Source: Edolisoma coerulescens (lineage: Eukaryota > Chordata > Aves > Passeriformes > Campephagidae). From it: a stretch of DNA of 64,000 nucleotides. The position numbers and the translations under genes were made by a program. The DNA lies in NCBI GenBank assembly GCA_013397115.1, contig VWZW01007671.1, forward strand, positions 1,915,797 through 1,979,796, given 5' to 3'. The notes beneath the pieces were generated by a model. That model was not told the DNA's origin. It saw only the letters and a program-made list of their open reading frames with translations, and ran no database searches. Below are positions 1 through 12,791 of this stretch, piece after piece (position 1 is the first letter of the stretch; each line of letters starts with the position of its first letter).

Positions 1-3000
1 GCATTTTTGACCTGGAGATGAAAGAGCAACTTACAAATAACAACAACTCATCTACATCTACATTAATGTGAAGTAAAGTGGAGTGAAGGAAGATTTGTGT
101 TCATTAGGTCTGTTACTATTATTGACAACAGATTCACCTATGATCAAATGCATTTTTTTAATTATAAGATTTGTTTCTAATTTTGGGTCCAAGTGTAATG
201 TACTTGCTTATTAACTATGGTATTGATCTAAAGCCCATTGCAGTAGGAAGTGGAGTATTTTCATTGGAATGATATATATGTCTGGTATTGACTGCCATGG
301 CTCCACTGAAGTCAGGACGACTGATGCAGCAGAGGATGTGCCCACTGACTTTCATAGGCACTGATCAAGGACGGACTGCTGCTGACAGTAAGCAAGTGGC
401 CTCATGTGTATAACATTAACTATGAGATCTCATGTTGGTACTTAGAGATTCAAAATGCTCAGTCTTTGTCTCAACTGTTCCAAATTTCAGATGCTTTTCA
501 CAACATCTTTACATCAGAGTAGGCCTGATAAATGTGTAAAAATACTCAACTCTATCCATAAATTCAGAACTGTGTTAGCAAGCAGATCATCTAATCTACA
601 TGAATTGCTGTGCAAGTCAATTTTTTCTTGAAGCTCTTCCTTCTGCAATGTCGTAAAAAATATGGATTCTCCTTTTATTATTCCATGGTCTATCAATTAT
701 AGAATAATAATAATGCTTAGCATATTATCAATAAATTTTCTGGTAATATTTATTAACTCACAATCATATCTTGTTCTTGGATTGTTCCTAAGGTTGAATG
801 ACTGAGTACTGGTAAATACTTACTGCACCACAGCTCCCTGAAACCTCAGAGCTAATTCTATGTACCAAGAGAACCTGGATATAGCATGTGTGGTTGACTG
901 TTGGCATTGTGGGAAGAGTGTTGCTGCTCTCCCAACAGAAATCACACTTTCTAGCTTCTGGAAAAAAATTTTTCTATCTTGAATAAACAATATGGTTTTT
1001 TTTAAAAGGATTTGGAGAAAAATTGTACTTGGCTTTTTACAGTACCAATTTAAAAAAAAAAGTGTATAAACAAAAAGAAAAAGATGCAATAAATAGTCAA
1101 AATAATGTCTTTGGTAGAATTTACTGCCTTAGAAAAAATTCAAATTAAATGACATATAAGTAGACTCCTGTGGAATAAATACTGCAAAATCTCACTACAG
1201 AATTTCCTGGACAGAGAAGATAGGGACCACTGTGGGGATGGTAGAAGCTGTCTCATTATGAAATAACAAATGAAGAAAAAAATATAAAGGTACTGTTGGG
1301 CTTGGCATTGTAACCATGAATAGCAACAGAAAATGTAAAAGATCAGTAAGCATTAGAAGCAGGGAGGCTCAAATTAATAACTTTGAGAGATAATGTAGTC
1401 CAAAATGCAGAGGGGAGATGCCTAGGAACTGTAGTGTCAGGAATATCCCTGAGGCAGTTGAGATACAGGTCCAAGGAACAGTGATCTTTACAGGCAGAGA
1501 AATATTATCAGAATATGGTGAAAATTTCCTTTCTTTAGGACTTCTGGTAAGTATTGTAATATATTCACATAGTGCAATATCTGTATTACTGGATATATCT
1601 CAAGGCACAAAATTACCATAAAATACAGACGAATTGAAGAATGTTCAGGGATGGGCAGTAGTAGCAGTGAGGAGCCAGTTTATGAGAAAGGCTAAGTGCT
1701 ATAGCTTGGCAAAGAGCAGCCAGCAGGGAACGTGCTGACAGAGTGTTACTGAAGGGTGCACTCAACCAGGAGCACAGTCAAATTTTATAGCTTAATAAAA
1801 AGAGGAGTAAAAAGAAGCAGAGGGATGAAATTATGAAAGGAAAAATCAAAAAAGAGTTCTTGACAGAGAGATTTATTTTCTTTTAGGATGATCTCACAAA
1901 AGAAGCAATAGAAGCTCTATAAAAAGGAAAATTTAAATGGAAGTGAAAAAAACTGCTAGTGTATAGACAATGGAGAACAGTCTGGCAAAGATGTAGATTG
2001 AATGGTTTAAGAGTCACATAATTCATATTTATATCCTAAATTACACTGGCATAAATAAGTGACTGTTGTGTGTCAGTCTGCAAAATTACCTCTGTAAAAC
2101 AAGCTAATCAGATACTATCAAAACGAATCTGTTGTTTAAATTAAAGTGGTTTTGTTAGGATTTTGACAGCTTTCTATTACCTTCTGTGTTTTTACTGTCA
2201 TAAAAACAAGTCCGAATTCCTGGAGCAGAAACATGTCAACCATCAAAATTCTCTGTTTCTGCACATGAAACATCCTCACCTTTCCACTGTGGCAGATATT
2301 TCATACATTTTCTTTTTTTTAGATAGAATGTCTTATCTGTAAGAAAATTAACTCAGAGTTTACAAAATCTATACTGTGACTATTTAAATGAAATTTTTCC
2401 ATCACTTTTCCACAACAGTCACGGAGCTGTCATGTGCAAAGCATCTGATTCTGAGTCATAAAGATGTACTTTGCAAAATAAAAACATGGTTTTGAAGGAG
2501 GACTTGCTGAGCCACCAAATCCAGTCCACTTCCCATAATTGCAAAAAACTTTTAAAAGGATATTTCGCTCAGGAAACTGCACAAAATATCTGTCCCAGAC
2601 TCTCTACTTACCACTCACAAAATGCTTCCCAAAAGTCCAAGATAGTTTTCTGGTCTTTGCAACACCTGGATAGGAAAAATAGTGGTAGGAACAGAGAAGG
2701 CAGCAGCAGGGCACACCAAGTACGAGGCAGTAACTGAGGTTTCATTAGATTCGTGTGAGGGGAGTACAATTAAGTTCACTTTGCAGCTCTAATTTTTCCA
2801 TGATAACAAAAATGTCAGATACCCACAGTTCTGACAGGAATGCATTTTACTTTAGCTAGCAATGTTAATCTCTTTCTTTCACAGGTCCTTTCATATATTT
2901 TCATGTTTTTCAAACAATACTGTATCTTCCTTTTAGATGGAAAACTGAACTATCCAAATTCACATACAGCAGTTCAAAAGTATTTCCAGGAAGAAAAAAT

Positions 3001-4861
3001 AGGTCTCTTGGATCAGTTTTCAAGCACTGTAAATGTGTGTAGTGTCAGAGAGACAGAAAAGGTGTAATGGAGTTGCAATATCCAGTGAGGATCAGCTTCA
3101 GGTCTCACAGTCCCATGCCCAGTGCACTGGCTCATTTTGCCTCACCTAATGACAGCTCTCCTACTCTCTCCAGTGTGTGTAGTATCCAAGGAAGGATGCA
3201 AAAAACATATGCTGTCTGTTATATTTGATCTATGGACAGAGAACTGTAATATTCCAGGCCCATGGATTCTTAATTGTGTGGCAGAATTAAGGAGGAAACA
3301 CCTGGAGCAAATTCTATTTCCTTTAGTATTTTAAAAAAGAATTGTGATACTACACAGCAGCCAGAATGTTGCAGCACGTGTGTTAATTGGCTGAAATATT
3401 CAAAACAGATATTGATCTTGAAAAAATCCTACTTTCTCCATTATGAATGTTAAAGCATTTATTAAGTAGGAAGGCAGATGTTAATTGGTTATGAAAAATT
3501 CTTAGCAACTTGTCTGGGGCTATGTTTGATTGTTGCTTGAAGAAATACAGGCCAACTTGCTTTTCTTGCTGCAGCTAATTACAGCACAAGGTTCTTAAGC
3601 AATGTCCCAAACAAGAACAAATCTTATCACTCATTGTTATTTCACCTTCTAACAATATTAAATCTTTCTGGAGACATTTTTGAGTCGTACAAGCTCCCTT
3701 AATAAAACATACAAAAAGATGTGCAAAGTCATATTTTCAGAATAAACTGATGCCTTCTTTGGAATGATGGGTCTATAATAATTCAAAAGTAAATGCAAAC
3801 ATAGACTGCTTTCAAGATAGTAAAATATTATAATTTTTGTGTGATATTCCACAGTATACATGTCGCTGTTTGTAAGTTTTCATAACAGTGACAATAAAAA
3901 ATTTAGACAAAGAGGATGGTGGACAAAACTGTGTCTCCCAGCTAATCACCTGTAAAGCCATGGCTTGATTTTACTAGAGTTCTTGACATTGAAATGGATG
4001 GCATACTCCAGGGTATGATCTCTATCAAGCATTTTTATGTTAGTAAAATAGAAATATTTCAAATTAGAACTATGAGACTCTTCTTCCCTTTTAGTACCAC
4101 AACCTTCCCATTATAGTTATCTGCAGTAAATCCTCAGAGTGAATTGTACTGCTGTAGGAAAACAATTTATCCAGTGATAATGTCCCATCAAGCACAATTG
4201 GTTGGCAGCTCTTATGCTATTATTTCAAGGACAGCAAGTTGCCTTATTCTTGATGTGAATGGCATCCAGCCAGGTGCTGTCTGAGACTGAAAAACTACAA
4301 ATTGGTGTGCTGTTTTCTTTCTCTCTCTATTCTGACCTAGTTAGGAAGAGATGTGGGGAGCAGGCGCAGCAGGAACCTGAGGTGCTCGGAGTGAGCATCT
4401 GAGTGAGCATAGGATTCAACTCAGCAGAAATCTGATGGGACTGGGGTAAGAAAATGGGGCATGAAACCATTTGGGCTGATTAATTGGATCTGTAGACATT
4501 AACGAATTGCCAGGTGATGGCTGTTCCTTGACTCATGTGAAATAATCTGCTGGATTTGTTAACACTTTTCTTTGTACAAATAACTACCTGGAGGTTTAAA
4601 AACAATGGTGGGATTGGCACTAACATAGGATTTAAAAAAATGGTTTTGGAGAGTGACATAATTATCAGAATTGGGTTAATACAAATCACCTTTAAGGTGA
4701 GTGGCTCATACTGGTGCTAGGGGAAAGTGCAAAACTCAGAACAGAAGGAACTCAATGAGCCAGGTCCTGTGACTGCTCTTTTAATTTTGATTAGCAAATT
4801 AATTAATGAACATTAGCTGTGCATTTTTCCAGCATTCTAGGTCGCACAGGAATATCAATCC

Positions 4862-4904
4862 CACAAAACAAACAAAAAAACCAAACAAACAAGGAAACAA
4901 AAAG
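4862..4904. repeat. A/C-rich low-complexity patch (AAAC-like)
   Basis: Plus-strand bases here are almost only A and C, with repeated CAAA and CAAAC words and one interruption (AAGG). This is an imperfect simple repeat with no sign of function. Confidence 0.6.
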
Positions 4905-5843
4905 GGTAAGAATCAAGTATACCTAAGAATCCTTCAAACATTCCCCCAGATACTTTCTATTTTTAATTCAGGCCATCTTCTGCCTATAGTATAGCACTGT
5001 AGGGGTGGATTAGAGGGCATAAATCAATCTCTGCCTGAAATGTTAGAAAGCTGCTTCTGCTGGACAACACGTACCACTTTTCAAGGAAACTAGCTGTGTG
5101 TCTTGCTCCCATTTTCAATGGCTGCTGCACATGAAAGCTAGGCTGTCTGACCCCAAAACAAGAAAAGTTTATTCTTTCCCTCCTTGTGACATTTATAACT
5201 TATATATTAAAAAATCCATCCAAATAACTCTGCAGAAGACTTTCTGTTTGCTGTCATGGAGATTTAATGGGTTATTGTGGTGTGGACAGCTAAATACCAA
5301 AGTTTATCTTGGGATCTGTTGGTAGCTGAGAATCTGTGACAGAAGTGTCCCTAATCATGGCACCAATTCAAACAAATCCAAAATGTCTGCAAAATATACT
5401 CTGATTTGTGATCCCCAATGACCAGCATTCCAGCTTTTTTAAACATATCTGCACTGTCTTAAAACATATTAGTAAAAAAACCTGAAACAGTGCACCTCTT
5501 CACTAATGGTGTTTTTCAAGTTTAAATCCTATTTCTGTTGTTCCATAAGCTCAAATAACTTCCATTATACTTTAAAAGTCCGTCATATTAGTCAGTTTGC
5601 TAGTGTCAAAATCAAAAATCAATTTATATGTAACAATTTTTTCAATTTGATGACCATTAATTAATAAAGTGCTAACCTTACAGATAAATCCTCGTGTATC
5701 TATGCAAAATTGTATTCATGTACATGTATTGTGAAATATGATGACTTTATATATTTAAACTAAGTCACAAAAACATCTAAGATACTGGAATACCTCTAAA
5801 TAGCAACTTGTTAAAAGCACAGTCTGTTAGGATATATTTCTGC

Positions 5844-5861
5844 AGTGAATTTAAATTCACT
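5844..5861. repeat. 18-bp perfect palindrome
   Basis: AGTGAATTTAAATTCACT reads identically on both strands, with no spacer. It is AT-rich and stands alone, with no second copy noticed nearby. In DNA of this composition one such palindrome in 64 kb is not remarkable, so no binding site is claimed. Confidence 0.7.
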
Positions 5862-6730
5862 CACCAGAAGGTGCCAGTCTTGGTCCATAAACCCAAGAAT
5901 CTAGTAGTTGCATTTCAGTAAATTCTATTATAAGGGTTTCAGTGGAAACAAAAAGCACAGAGTTCTGGTGTCAAAGAAGGCAGCAGCTAATGGACTCTGA
6001 AGGTAGAACACAAAACAAATTCTAGACCAAACGTAATACTCCGTAACAAATGTATGAAAAAGATTAATCATTCTTCACTGATTTTTACACTGATGTAAAA
6101 ATAATATGGTCCCCATGAAGGAAGAGACAGGGGAAATGGTAGATTATAGGTTGCACTTAGAGAAGGCATTTCGTTCTTCAGCCTATGTGCACTTGCTTTT
6201 CACCTTTATACTTTTTATTTTTATATTTTGATTGTTGTGGAATAAGTATGGATCATTATAGCTAAGAGGTTTTAGACTGTGAAGTACTGAGCTTTATTTG
6301 TTGAAATTGATTTATTCTTTGAACATGTCACCAGAGACGTATACCCAAGTACCCTCAGCAATATATGTAAAGTGACTTTTCTTCCAAATGCTATAGATCC
6401 TTCTCTTATTTTACATAAGATCAAAGAATAAGCCTAAAGCCTGGAAGGTGTGGCACTCCTGCACACTACTTTTACATGGTTCATGCAAATACAGTAATCA
6501 TACCATTTTATATAGGCATAGCTTTGAGAGCAATTGTTTGCTTTGCCACAACTTTCCTGCTTTTGCAGGATTCAGACTTCTTCCTTGTTCAAAATTTTTT
6601 TCCCTTTCTGTGCATCACAAGAGAGCAATGCTCAAGGCATGCATCTCTAGGCTGTTTCTTGCCCTGCTACCTCACTCTAACTGCTGTGCTACCATAGTGA
6701 AGCATGTAGTGAAAATATCTGGATACACAG

Positions 6731-8220
6731 TGTAGTGGTTTTGTTTGCAATCCATCGTTTACTTTTCCTTTTGTGAGACAAGGATTAGGAGAAAGCAAAG
6801 CAAGCATAAAACTTTAAAATATATAAGGAAAGCTTTATTGATAGAACTAAAGGGAAAAAAAAGAGTCAGAATCAACCTTCAGAACATTTCCCCTCCCCCC
6901 ACCTCTCCTCATCTGTTCCCACTGACAACGTAAGAGACAATTTTACGGGATTTTTCAGTCAGTTTACCACCTCTATAGTAGTCTTTCTTCAGCACACTTA
7001 GGGAGAGGAGTCTCTTTTGCCAGCCATGGTGACTCCTCCACAAGAAACAGTTCTCTCGTGGCTTCAATGTCACAGCGAATCAGCCACCCTGGAATGGTTC
7101 TCTGCTCGCAGTGTGAAAAATGTCTTCCCTCGACTTGCAGCTTCTCCCACAACTGCTTTCAAGGGTTCAATCTTTAGCCAATGGGGTACCATTTTAAGGA
7201 TGAGCCATTCAGAAGCAAAGGTTCTCTTCATCTATCTCTGGGAACAGATGTCTTCTTCTTCTCTGGGGGCAAGAATCTTCATCACTCTCTGTTCAAGCTT
7301 CTCATTACACCACAGCTACTTCAACATTTGCTTGTTTCAGCACAGGAGCCTTTGCTCATAGTCAGAGTCTGAAGGCTCTAGCTCCCCAAAAATGCTTTTA
7401 TGAAATTACAGGGTATTAGCCCATCACCATAGCCTTACAAAAGGATTTCAGCTCCTAGGTTTAAAGCATCTCCTCTTTCTGCGTTTCAGCTCTTCCTTCT
7501 CCGCTGACTTTGGTGTCTTTACGGTGTTTCCTTTATGTGCCTTCACCTTTCCCTTTCCTTTGACTCAGGAGAGGATTGATGTCTGCAAGTTTCATCTGCT
7601 CTGGAGAATCTTGGAGCGCTGAAGGAGGTAATCTTACCTGGGCCTTGCAGCTGGAACTTGTCTCTCGCTGTTGGTCGGTGATCTCTGCCGGGCAGCGGCC
7701 GGAGCTATCAAGGTGTAGGATTTCATTTTGGTGGCAGCACTGGGAGGGGGCAGTTCTCCAGCGGAGCAGGAGCGGCCGAGATTCAGCGCCCTGCCGAGAA
7801 CTCAGCAGCGGCACGCTGCGGGTTGCCAGATTCCCCCCTCCCTTGCCTGGCTGCTGCAGGTGGAACTCCACGGCGGCAGGATCTCAGCTGTGCCGCCCCG
7901 CGGGCCGGCCCGGCCGGAGCAGGGCCGTGTGGGCAGGGCCCGGCCCGGCCCCACTGGGCCGCGCGGGCCCCTCGTTACTTGTCCAGGAGCCGGAAGCAAG
8001 AGAGAGTTCCTGGTGTTTGTTCGTACTTAAATGTGGTATCCACAGAGATGTACAAAACTTTTTTAGTGGCTTAACAGAGTTGTCAATATTCAAACTAGCC
8101 AGCTGATTGGTTTTGTCGGGTCTGGAGGAAGCTGTCAGCAGCTCCTCACAAAAAATCACTTCCGTAGCTGGTGGGTTTCCCCTTAACTAAGAATCAAGCT
8201 ATGTTAAACCACGACCCACA
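6731..8220 (-). mobile_element. Solo LTR of an avian endogenous retrovirus (ERVL-like), CpG-rich
   Basis: This looks like a complete solo LTR of about 1.49 kb read on the minus strand. The plus-strand left edge TGTAGTGGTTTTG and right edge ACGACCCACA give the canonical TG...CA ends. Two features set the orientation: a minus-strand AATAAA at 6834-6839, close to the element's 3' end, and a TTTAAG-type TATA-like box near 8024-8031 upstream of the GC-rich core (about 7660-7985). The sequence strongly resembles an LTR family I know from bird genomes; assignment to ERVL is from memory and not certain. No gag, pol or env remains flank it, so it is probably a solo LTR left by recombination. I found no clear target-site duplication (left flank ...ACACAG, right flank GATAGATG). 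Open frames inside it on both strands (up to 176 codons) are by-products of the stop-poor GC-rich core. On the minus strand a strong splice donor, CCCAG/GTAAGA, lies at 7638/7637. Confidence 0.8.
7660..7990 (-). promoter_or_regulatory. CpG-island-like core of the LTR, possible promoter
   Basis: This is the most GC- and CpG-rich part of the whole window, with dense CCGGCCC, CCGCG and GGGCCGCG words around 7880-7975, set in otherwise AT-rich DNA. In minus-strand sense it lies just downstream of a TATA-like TTTAAG at about 8024-8031 and upstream of a consensus splice donor at 7638/7637. LTRs carry retroviral promoters, so promoter potential is expected from the element type; actual activity is inference. 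Retained CpGs in a repeat usually mean a fairly recent insertion or protection from germline methylation. Confidence 0.45.
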
Positions 8221-11200
8221 GATAGATGCCTGAGATTTCCTGTGGTTTGGAGTCTATCATGTAGGCTGTCATAGAGTCTGACAGAGGTTGAGAGTTGCAG
8301 CATGGAGTAACAGCTTCATCCTGAACTTATGCCAGTAATTAGACTATCACAACTACCACATGTCATTTCTCTGATAAAGAAACAGGAGAACAAGGAGCTG
8401 TGAAGAGGAGAGAAAAAAATTACATTCAGCCTGTTTTCTCAGAAACATTGAGAATGAATAAACCATGACAAAATGGATCCATTTCGGTTCTCCAGCAGTT
8501 AATGAAATGAAATGCTGTGAAAACATGATGTAAATATTAAAAAACCCCCAAATTTCAAATACATATCTGAATTCTCAAGAGCAGAACCAATGGAAGCTGG
8601 GTCGGAAAATTAGTTTAATTTGAGAACAGTGTAATTATGAAAGGAAGATGTTTTCTCACATACCTTTGTGAAATCAAGCAGTTAAATATTTTTCAGATAA
8701 ACATCTTGGGTCAGGTAATTCCACAACTTTGATATAAGACATCTAAAGAGCAGCAGGTGGCACTTTGCTTTGTTAGTGCTGAACTGTTCACCTTAGAATG
8801 TTTTTAAGAGGCATAAAATGACTGAAGGGGATCTCTCAAATAAGATGTAAAACCTGAAGTCCTCAGCAATTAGATTTCTGAAAGGATCTTTATTAAGGGC
8901 CTACACAAATTATTTTCCTTTTATTTCCTATGTAAATGCACAGGTGCATCAGTGCAAAACCCTACATCTTTCTGTAGTTTATCCCAATTACTTTTGATGA
9001 ATGTCTGCTGGCAAATTTTAGTTAAACTTGATAGAGCAGAAGAGGTCTCACAATCCCCAGACATTTCATGCTAGTAGCTGTCTAGGTAAGGAAGAGAGAT
9101 CCCATCAACCCTTGAACAAAGCTGAAGTACATGTATGTCTTGCTAGGCACCGGTGAGTCAACTTTTCAGGCAAGAGTTGTTTCCTACGATTGCTCCAGAA
9201 CGAATAATGCCTGTCTTCTCACGGGAGCTTTTCCTCTAGTTGAGGTAGTCAGGATGGTTCTCGCCTCTGAAGAATCTTGGATGCCTAATAAAAAGTGAGT
9301 TTCAACAGCAGCTGTATTAAAATTCACTTACAAAATAAATCAAGCATGCAACACAAATCCAAAGGAATCTAAGCTTCATTAATTCCACTTTCAACACAAC
9401 TATTTGTTTACTTACCATGATTTCCCTGCAGTTTCCCTGAAACTGCACATAGGAGATTTTTCCCCCTACTTCCTGAAGCTTTGGTACATTTATTCAAAAC
9501 TTTTATAGATCCTACAAATTTTGCAGAAATAAAGCATCTGCAAATTAGTGTTTTTGTTTCACTGTTTACCACTGATTTTAATAGGACAATTCAGGAAGGA
9601 AGATATTCCTCTTTACCGGTCTAGAGGTGGGCTTCATCACTTCAAATTTTGTGCATTTACAGTGGAGACATCCACATTTGAGCTAATTACGGAAACTCCT
9701 TTTATAGTCACTGGAAACAAATAAGTATTTCCAAACTGTGATTCATCTCCTCCCAAGGTTAACATCTGAAATAGGCCAGATGAATCACTCTCTAGAAGCG
9801 CTCTTACTCTCCTCTGACTATGAAGGGAGTTTGGACAACTGTCTCACATGCAGATCTCTGCTGTTGCAGAAGTCTAAAGTTAAGTGGTGTGATACAATTT
9901 TACATATCTTATGCTGATCTACAGTGTGCCAGTATTAGGTGTCCCTAACCTGGAATAATGGCATAATGATTATGGATCTTAGCTCTCATAGCTACCTTTT
10001 GAAAGAGAAGTTTAACTACAAACGTTTGTGATTAAAGAAACAGCACTTTTTGTGTTAGAATGGTAATTATTTCTCCTACACGGAATGCATGGGGTATAAT
10101 GGTATTTCTGACCTGACGGAACAATCAGTTAAATGGGCATTGAGATTTTTCCCTGTTTTTTTTATAAATTGAAGTTCACTATCTAGAGAGGAATGGAGAT
10201 CCCTGTATAAACCACATCCTAAACAGAATTTTTAGTCCATCTAGAAAAGTACTAAAAATATCATTAAATGCCACTGGAACTCGGGGAAACAGCCTGATTC
10301 AAAGTGCTTAAGGTCCAGCAAAAATTGTAAACTGTTATCTTCCATTTAACTCTCCAAGTGCCTATTTACATCAGTAAGCAGGCAGATGGCTCTGTTCTCT
10401 TTCTACCACACATTTAATCTTCTTTTTTTATCTACCATGCTTTTTGACTTAAGCTTAAAAAGCTTAATTAATGCAAAGCATTGCATATATTTTAAAGTCT
10501 ACTCATTTGTTCATTTTTTAAATACATTTTGTCATTCTTTTCAGTGGTTATTTTTAATTTACTCATCTTTTATATATTTAGACTAATTTATTTTTTTTTA
10601 TTTCTGATAAGTTACAGAGCATGCCCTGGCTTTAAAGAAATTAAAGAAGTTCTAATATGATGAGGATAATAAAATGACAAGTATTTGAGACAGTATTCAC
10701 ATAGGTATTTCTTGCTTCTCTTCACCAAATGTAGCTTGGAGAAAGGGATGTGACAGCACCACAGAGCATAACTCCATGCCATAATAATGTATCACTGCAC
10801 CTTTGATCTTCTAAGACCAATGAAACAGGATATTTCACAGAAATCTTCATTTAACCTGAATATACAAACTCCTGAATCTCCCTCTTTTAGCCTGCCAGAT
10901 TCACATGGATTGACAGTGTGTTTGTAGGCAGGAAACAAAATCTGTGTCTTACATGAAGAATAAAGTAAGTACAACACTAAGCATGGTTCTGTAACAAAAT
11001 ACATGTGAGCAGACAGAAAAAAAGGCAGATACATGAACATCTCATTAGGACACTATCCTTCTAACACCCTGGCTAAACATATTAACCTGAATATCATTGT
11101 GCATAATCCTATTGACAGGCACACACCTCCCACATCATTATAATTTCAAATAATTCCACTGCAAAACAAAACAACTTACACTAGCAAAGTGTAGCAGTAG

Positions 11201-11570
11201 AACCTGATACTGCAGTAGCTTTACCCCATTTAGACTCAGTACAGAGGATGACATTCTCATATTCACACATTCTAAGAGTGTAACGGGGCCAAGGTCTGGG
11301 TTTCTGTGAGATTTTGGTGCTACTGCTGATTGCAGTCAGGTCCAGATTCTGTCACTGGCCTTGCTAGAAGTGCACCTTGTGCTGTGGCAAGCAATCACAT
11401 GAGACATATTCACTGATTAGGACCAAGCGATTTCACAAAGGTGATACTCTCAGTCTTTCAGGTGGAGGATACCAGATTTATTGCTTGTGCCTAATGTACA
11501 GGTGTAGGAAAAAGAAAAGCCTGAAATTTTCCCACTGACACATTCATCCTTTTTCACCCCATATGTCAGA
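8221..11570. other. AT-rich non-coding DNA, no gene seen
   Basis: No recognisable gene, repeat end or RNA gene. The longest open frame is about 82 codons (10792-11040, minus) and is not family-like. The far right part (about 11280-11500) is slightly more GC-rich and leads into the LTR-like block that follows, so it may be old repeat sequence too degraded to recognise by eye. Confidence 0.55.
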
Positions 11571-12776
11571 TTTATTTAACATTAGTTGCTGCCAAATCCC
11601 ACAGCCCGATAGAAGTTAAGCTTTTGCTTCTTGTCCCCAGGTTCACCCAGTGGCAAGGCTGAGCATGTTCCCAGTAGGCACACATGCACACCGTGCACAT
11701 ACACGTGTACACACAGCTGGCAGCACAGACCAACACAGACAGAAATGCAGCTCGCACACGATCACACGCAGTGCCAATGGACTGATCCCTCTCATTCTCT
11801 GTCTGAGCAAGATGGAGGCCCATTATTGGGAAAATATCTACAAACATGTACAATGTGGATCGCTCCAGCACTAGACTCAGGCACTCTGCCCAGTGTCAGT
11901 CCCTGGATCCCAGTTTTCCCAGGGGCTGGCACTTGCACATAGAAGCCCTCAGTGCTGCAACCCCACTTTGGTTGCAGGTGGAGATCTTTGCACACAGCAG
12001 CACAGGCACAGACACACACACGGATCTCCTGAGGAGCTGGGCTCAAAAACTGGCATTTCCCCAGCAGGAATGCCCTAGCCACCCCTGCCTCATGCACACA
12101 TGCACAAATGGTCTCACAATCAATCCCCAGGCTGCAAAAACTCTCTGGAAACTGACTGAAATCTCCTGACCCTCTGATAGCAGGCCCACAGACCCTCTGG
12201 TCTCTCCAGGATCCATCTTAGATATCGGACTAAAGCTCCTGCTCCACTCACTGGCTAGCCCTGCTTGATAGTCACTGCCCAGCACATGCAGACTCCAGTT
12301 TGCTGCACTCAGACCCCAAACACACACTCACACAGGAGAGAACCTCACCCAGGAAAAGATTTAGAAATGGAATTTAATGAGAAGACAGGACAGACCATGC
12401 TGCTCAGGAAACAGACATGGCCAGACCAGCATGCTGACCAGCAAGCTGTTTACAGACAACTGACACCTTTTATATCCTTATTCTTCTGTTGCCTCACTGT
12501 TTCTCTGCCCCATTTGATTTAAATGCCTCCCTTTCCCCACCTTTGACTTCTCCCATAATAAGTCTTTCAGAACCCCAGGTTCCTCTACTCCTGCATCTAA
12601 CAATGACCCATCCTGCAAGACCTATGGTGGTGGTGCTCACTAAGATGTCCCTTGGAGGAGGCGGGCCAGGGCAGGGACTCATGTCTCTGACTGGGGCACT
12701 GGGGCTCCCCTGCTGCCCTCTGCCTCTGCCTCTGTGTGCATGGGAGATGAGCTTTATGTGCCTTAACAATATCCAA
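11571..12776 (-). mobile_element. Degenerate LTR-like element (probable), CA-rich
   Basis: This 1.2-kb block is more GC-rich than its surroundings, with many CACAC and ACACA words on the plus strand (11680-12030, 12300-12340). Read on the minus strand it has a promoter-like order: a TATA box GATATAAAAGG at 12467-12475, then an ATTAAA poly-A-type signal at 12373-12378, about 95 bp downstream. That spacing would suit an LTR R region. The right part would then be U3 and the long left part U5. I could not fix TG...CA ends or a target-site duplication, so the boundaries are approximate. About ten overlapping open frames of 60-125 codons on both strands are composition by-products. Alternatives are another repeat class or a remnant of a GC-richer gene region. 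Confidence 0.4.
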
Positions 12777-12791
12777 TTTTTTTTTTTTTTT
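12777..12791. repeat. Poly-T run (15 T)
   Basis: An uninterrupted run of 15 T sits at the right edge of the LTR-like block. On the minus strand this is a poly-A tract. It could be the trace of an insertion end or a simple homopolymer. Confidence 0.7.

Larger units (their letters stand above)
1..6730. other. AT-rich non-coding DNA, no gene seen
   Basis: I see no gene in this stretch. Open frames on both strands are short (the longest is about 95 codons, at 6448-6735) and none resembles a protein family I recognise. No LINE 3' end, LTR end or tRNA box pair was seen. It contains an A/C-rich low-complexity patch at 4862-4904 and an 18-bp perfect palindrome at 5844-5861. It could be intergenic or intronic. 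Unrecognised ancient repeats or conserved non-coding elements may be present; finding them would need alignment to other birds. Confidence 0.6.

Noticed and set aside
7576..8106. 176-codon open frame (plus), the longest in the window, and the opposing 112-codon frame at 7533-7871 (minus)
   Set aside because: Both lie in the GC-rich core of an LTR where stop codons are scarce. The products are low-complexity G/P/R/S-rich strings with no domain, and several frames overlap on both strands.
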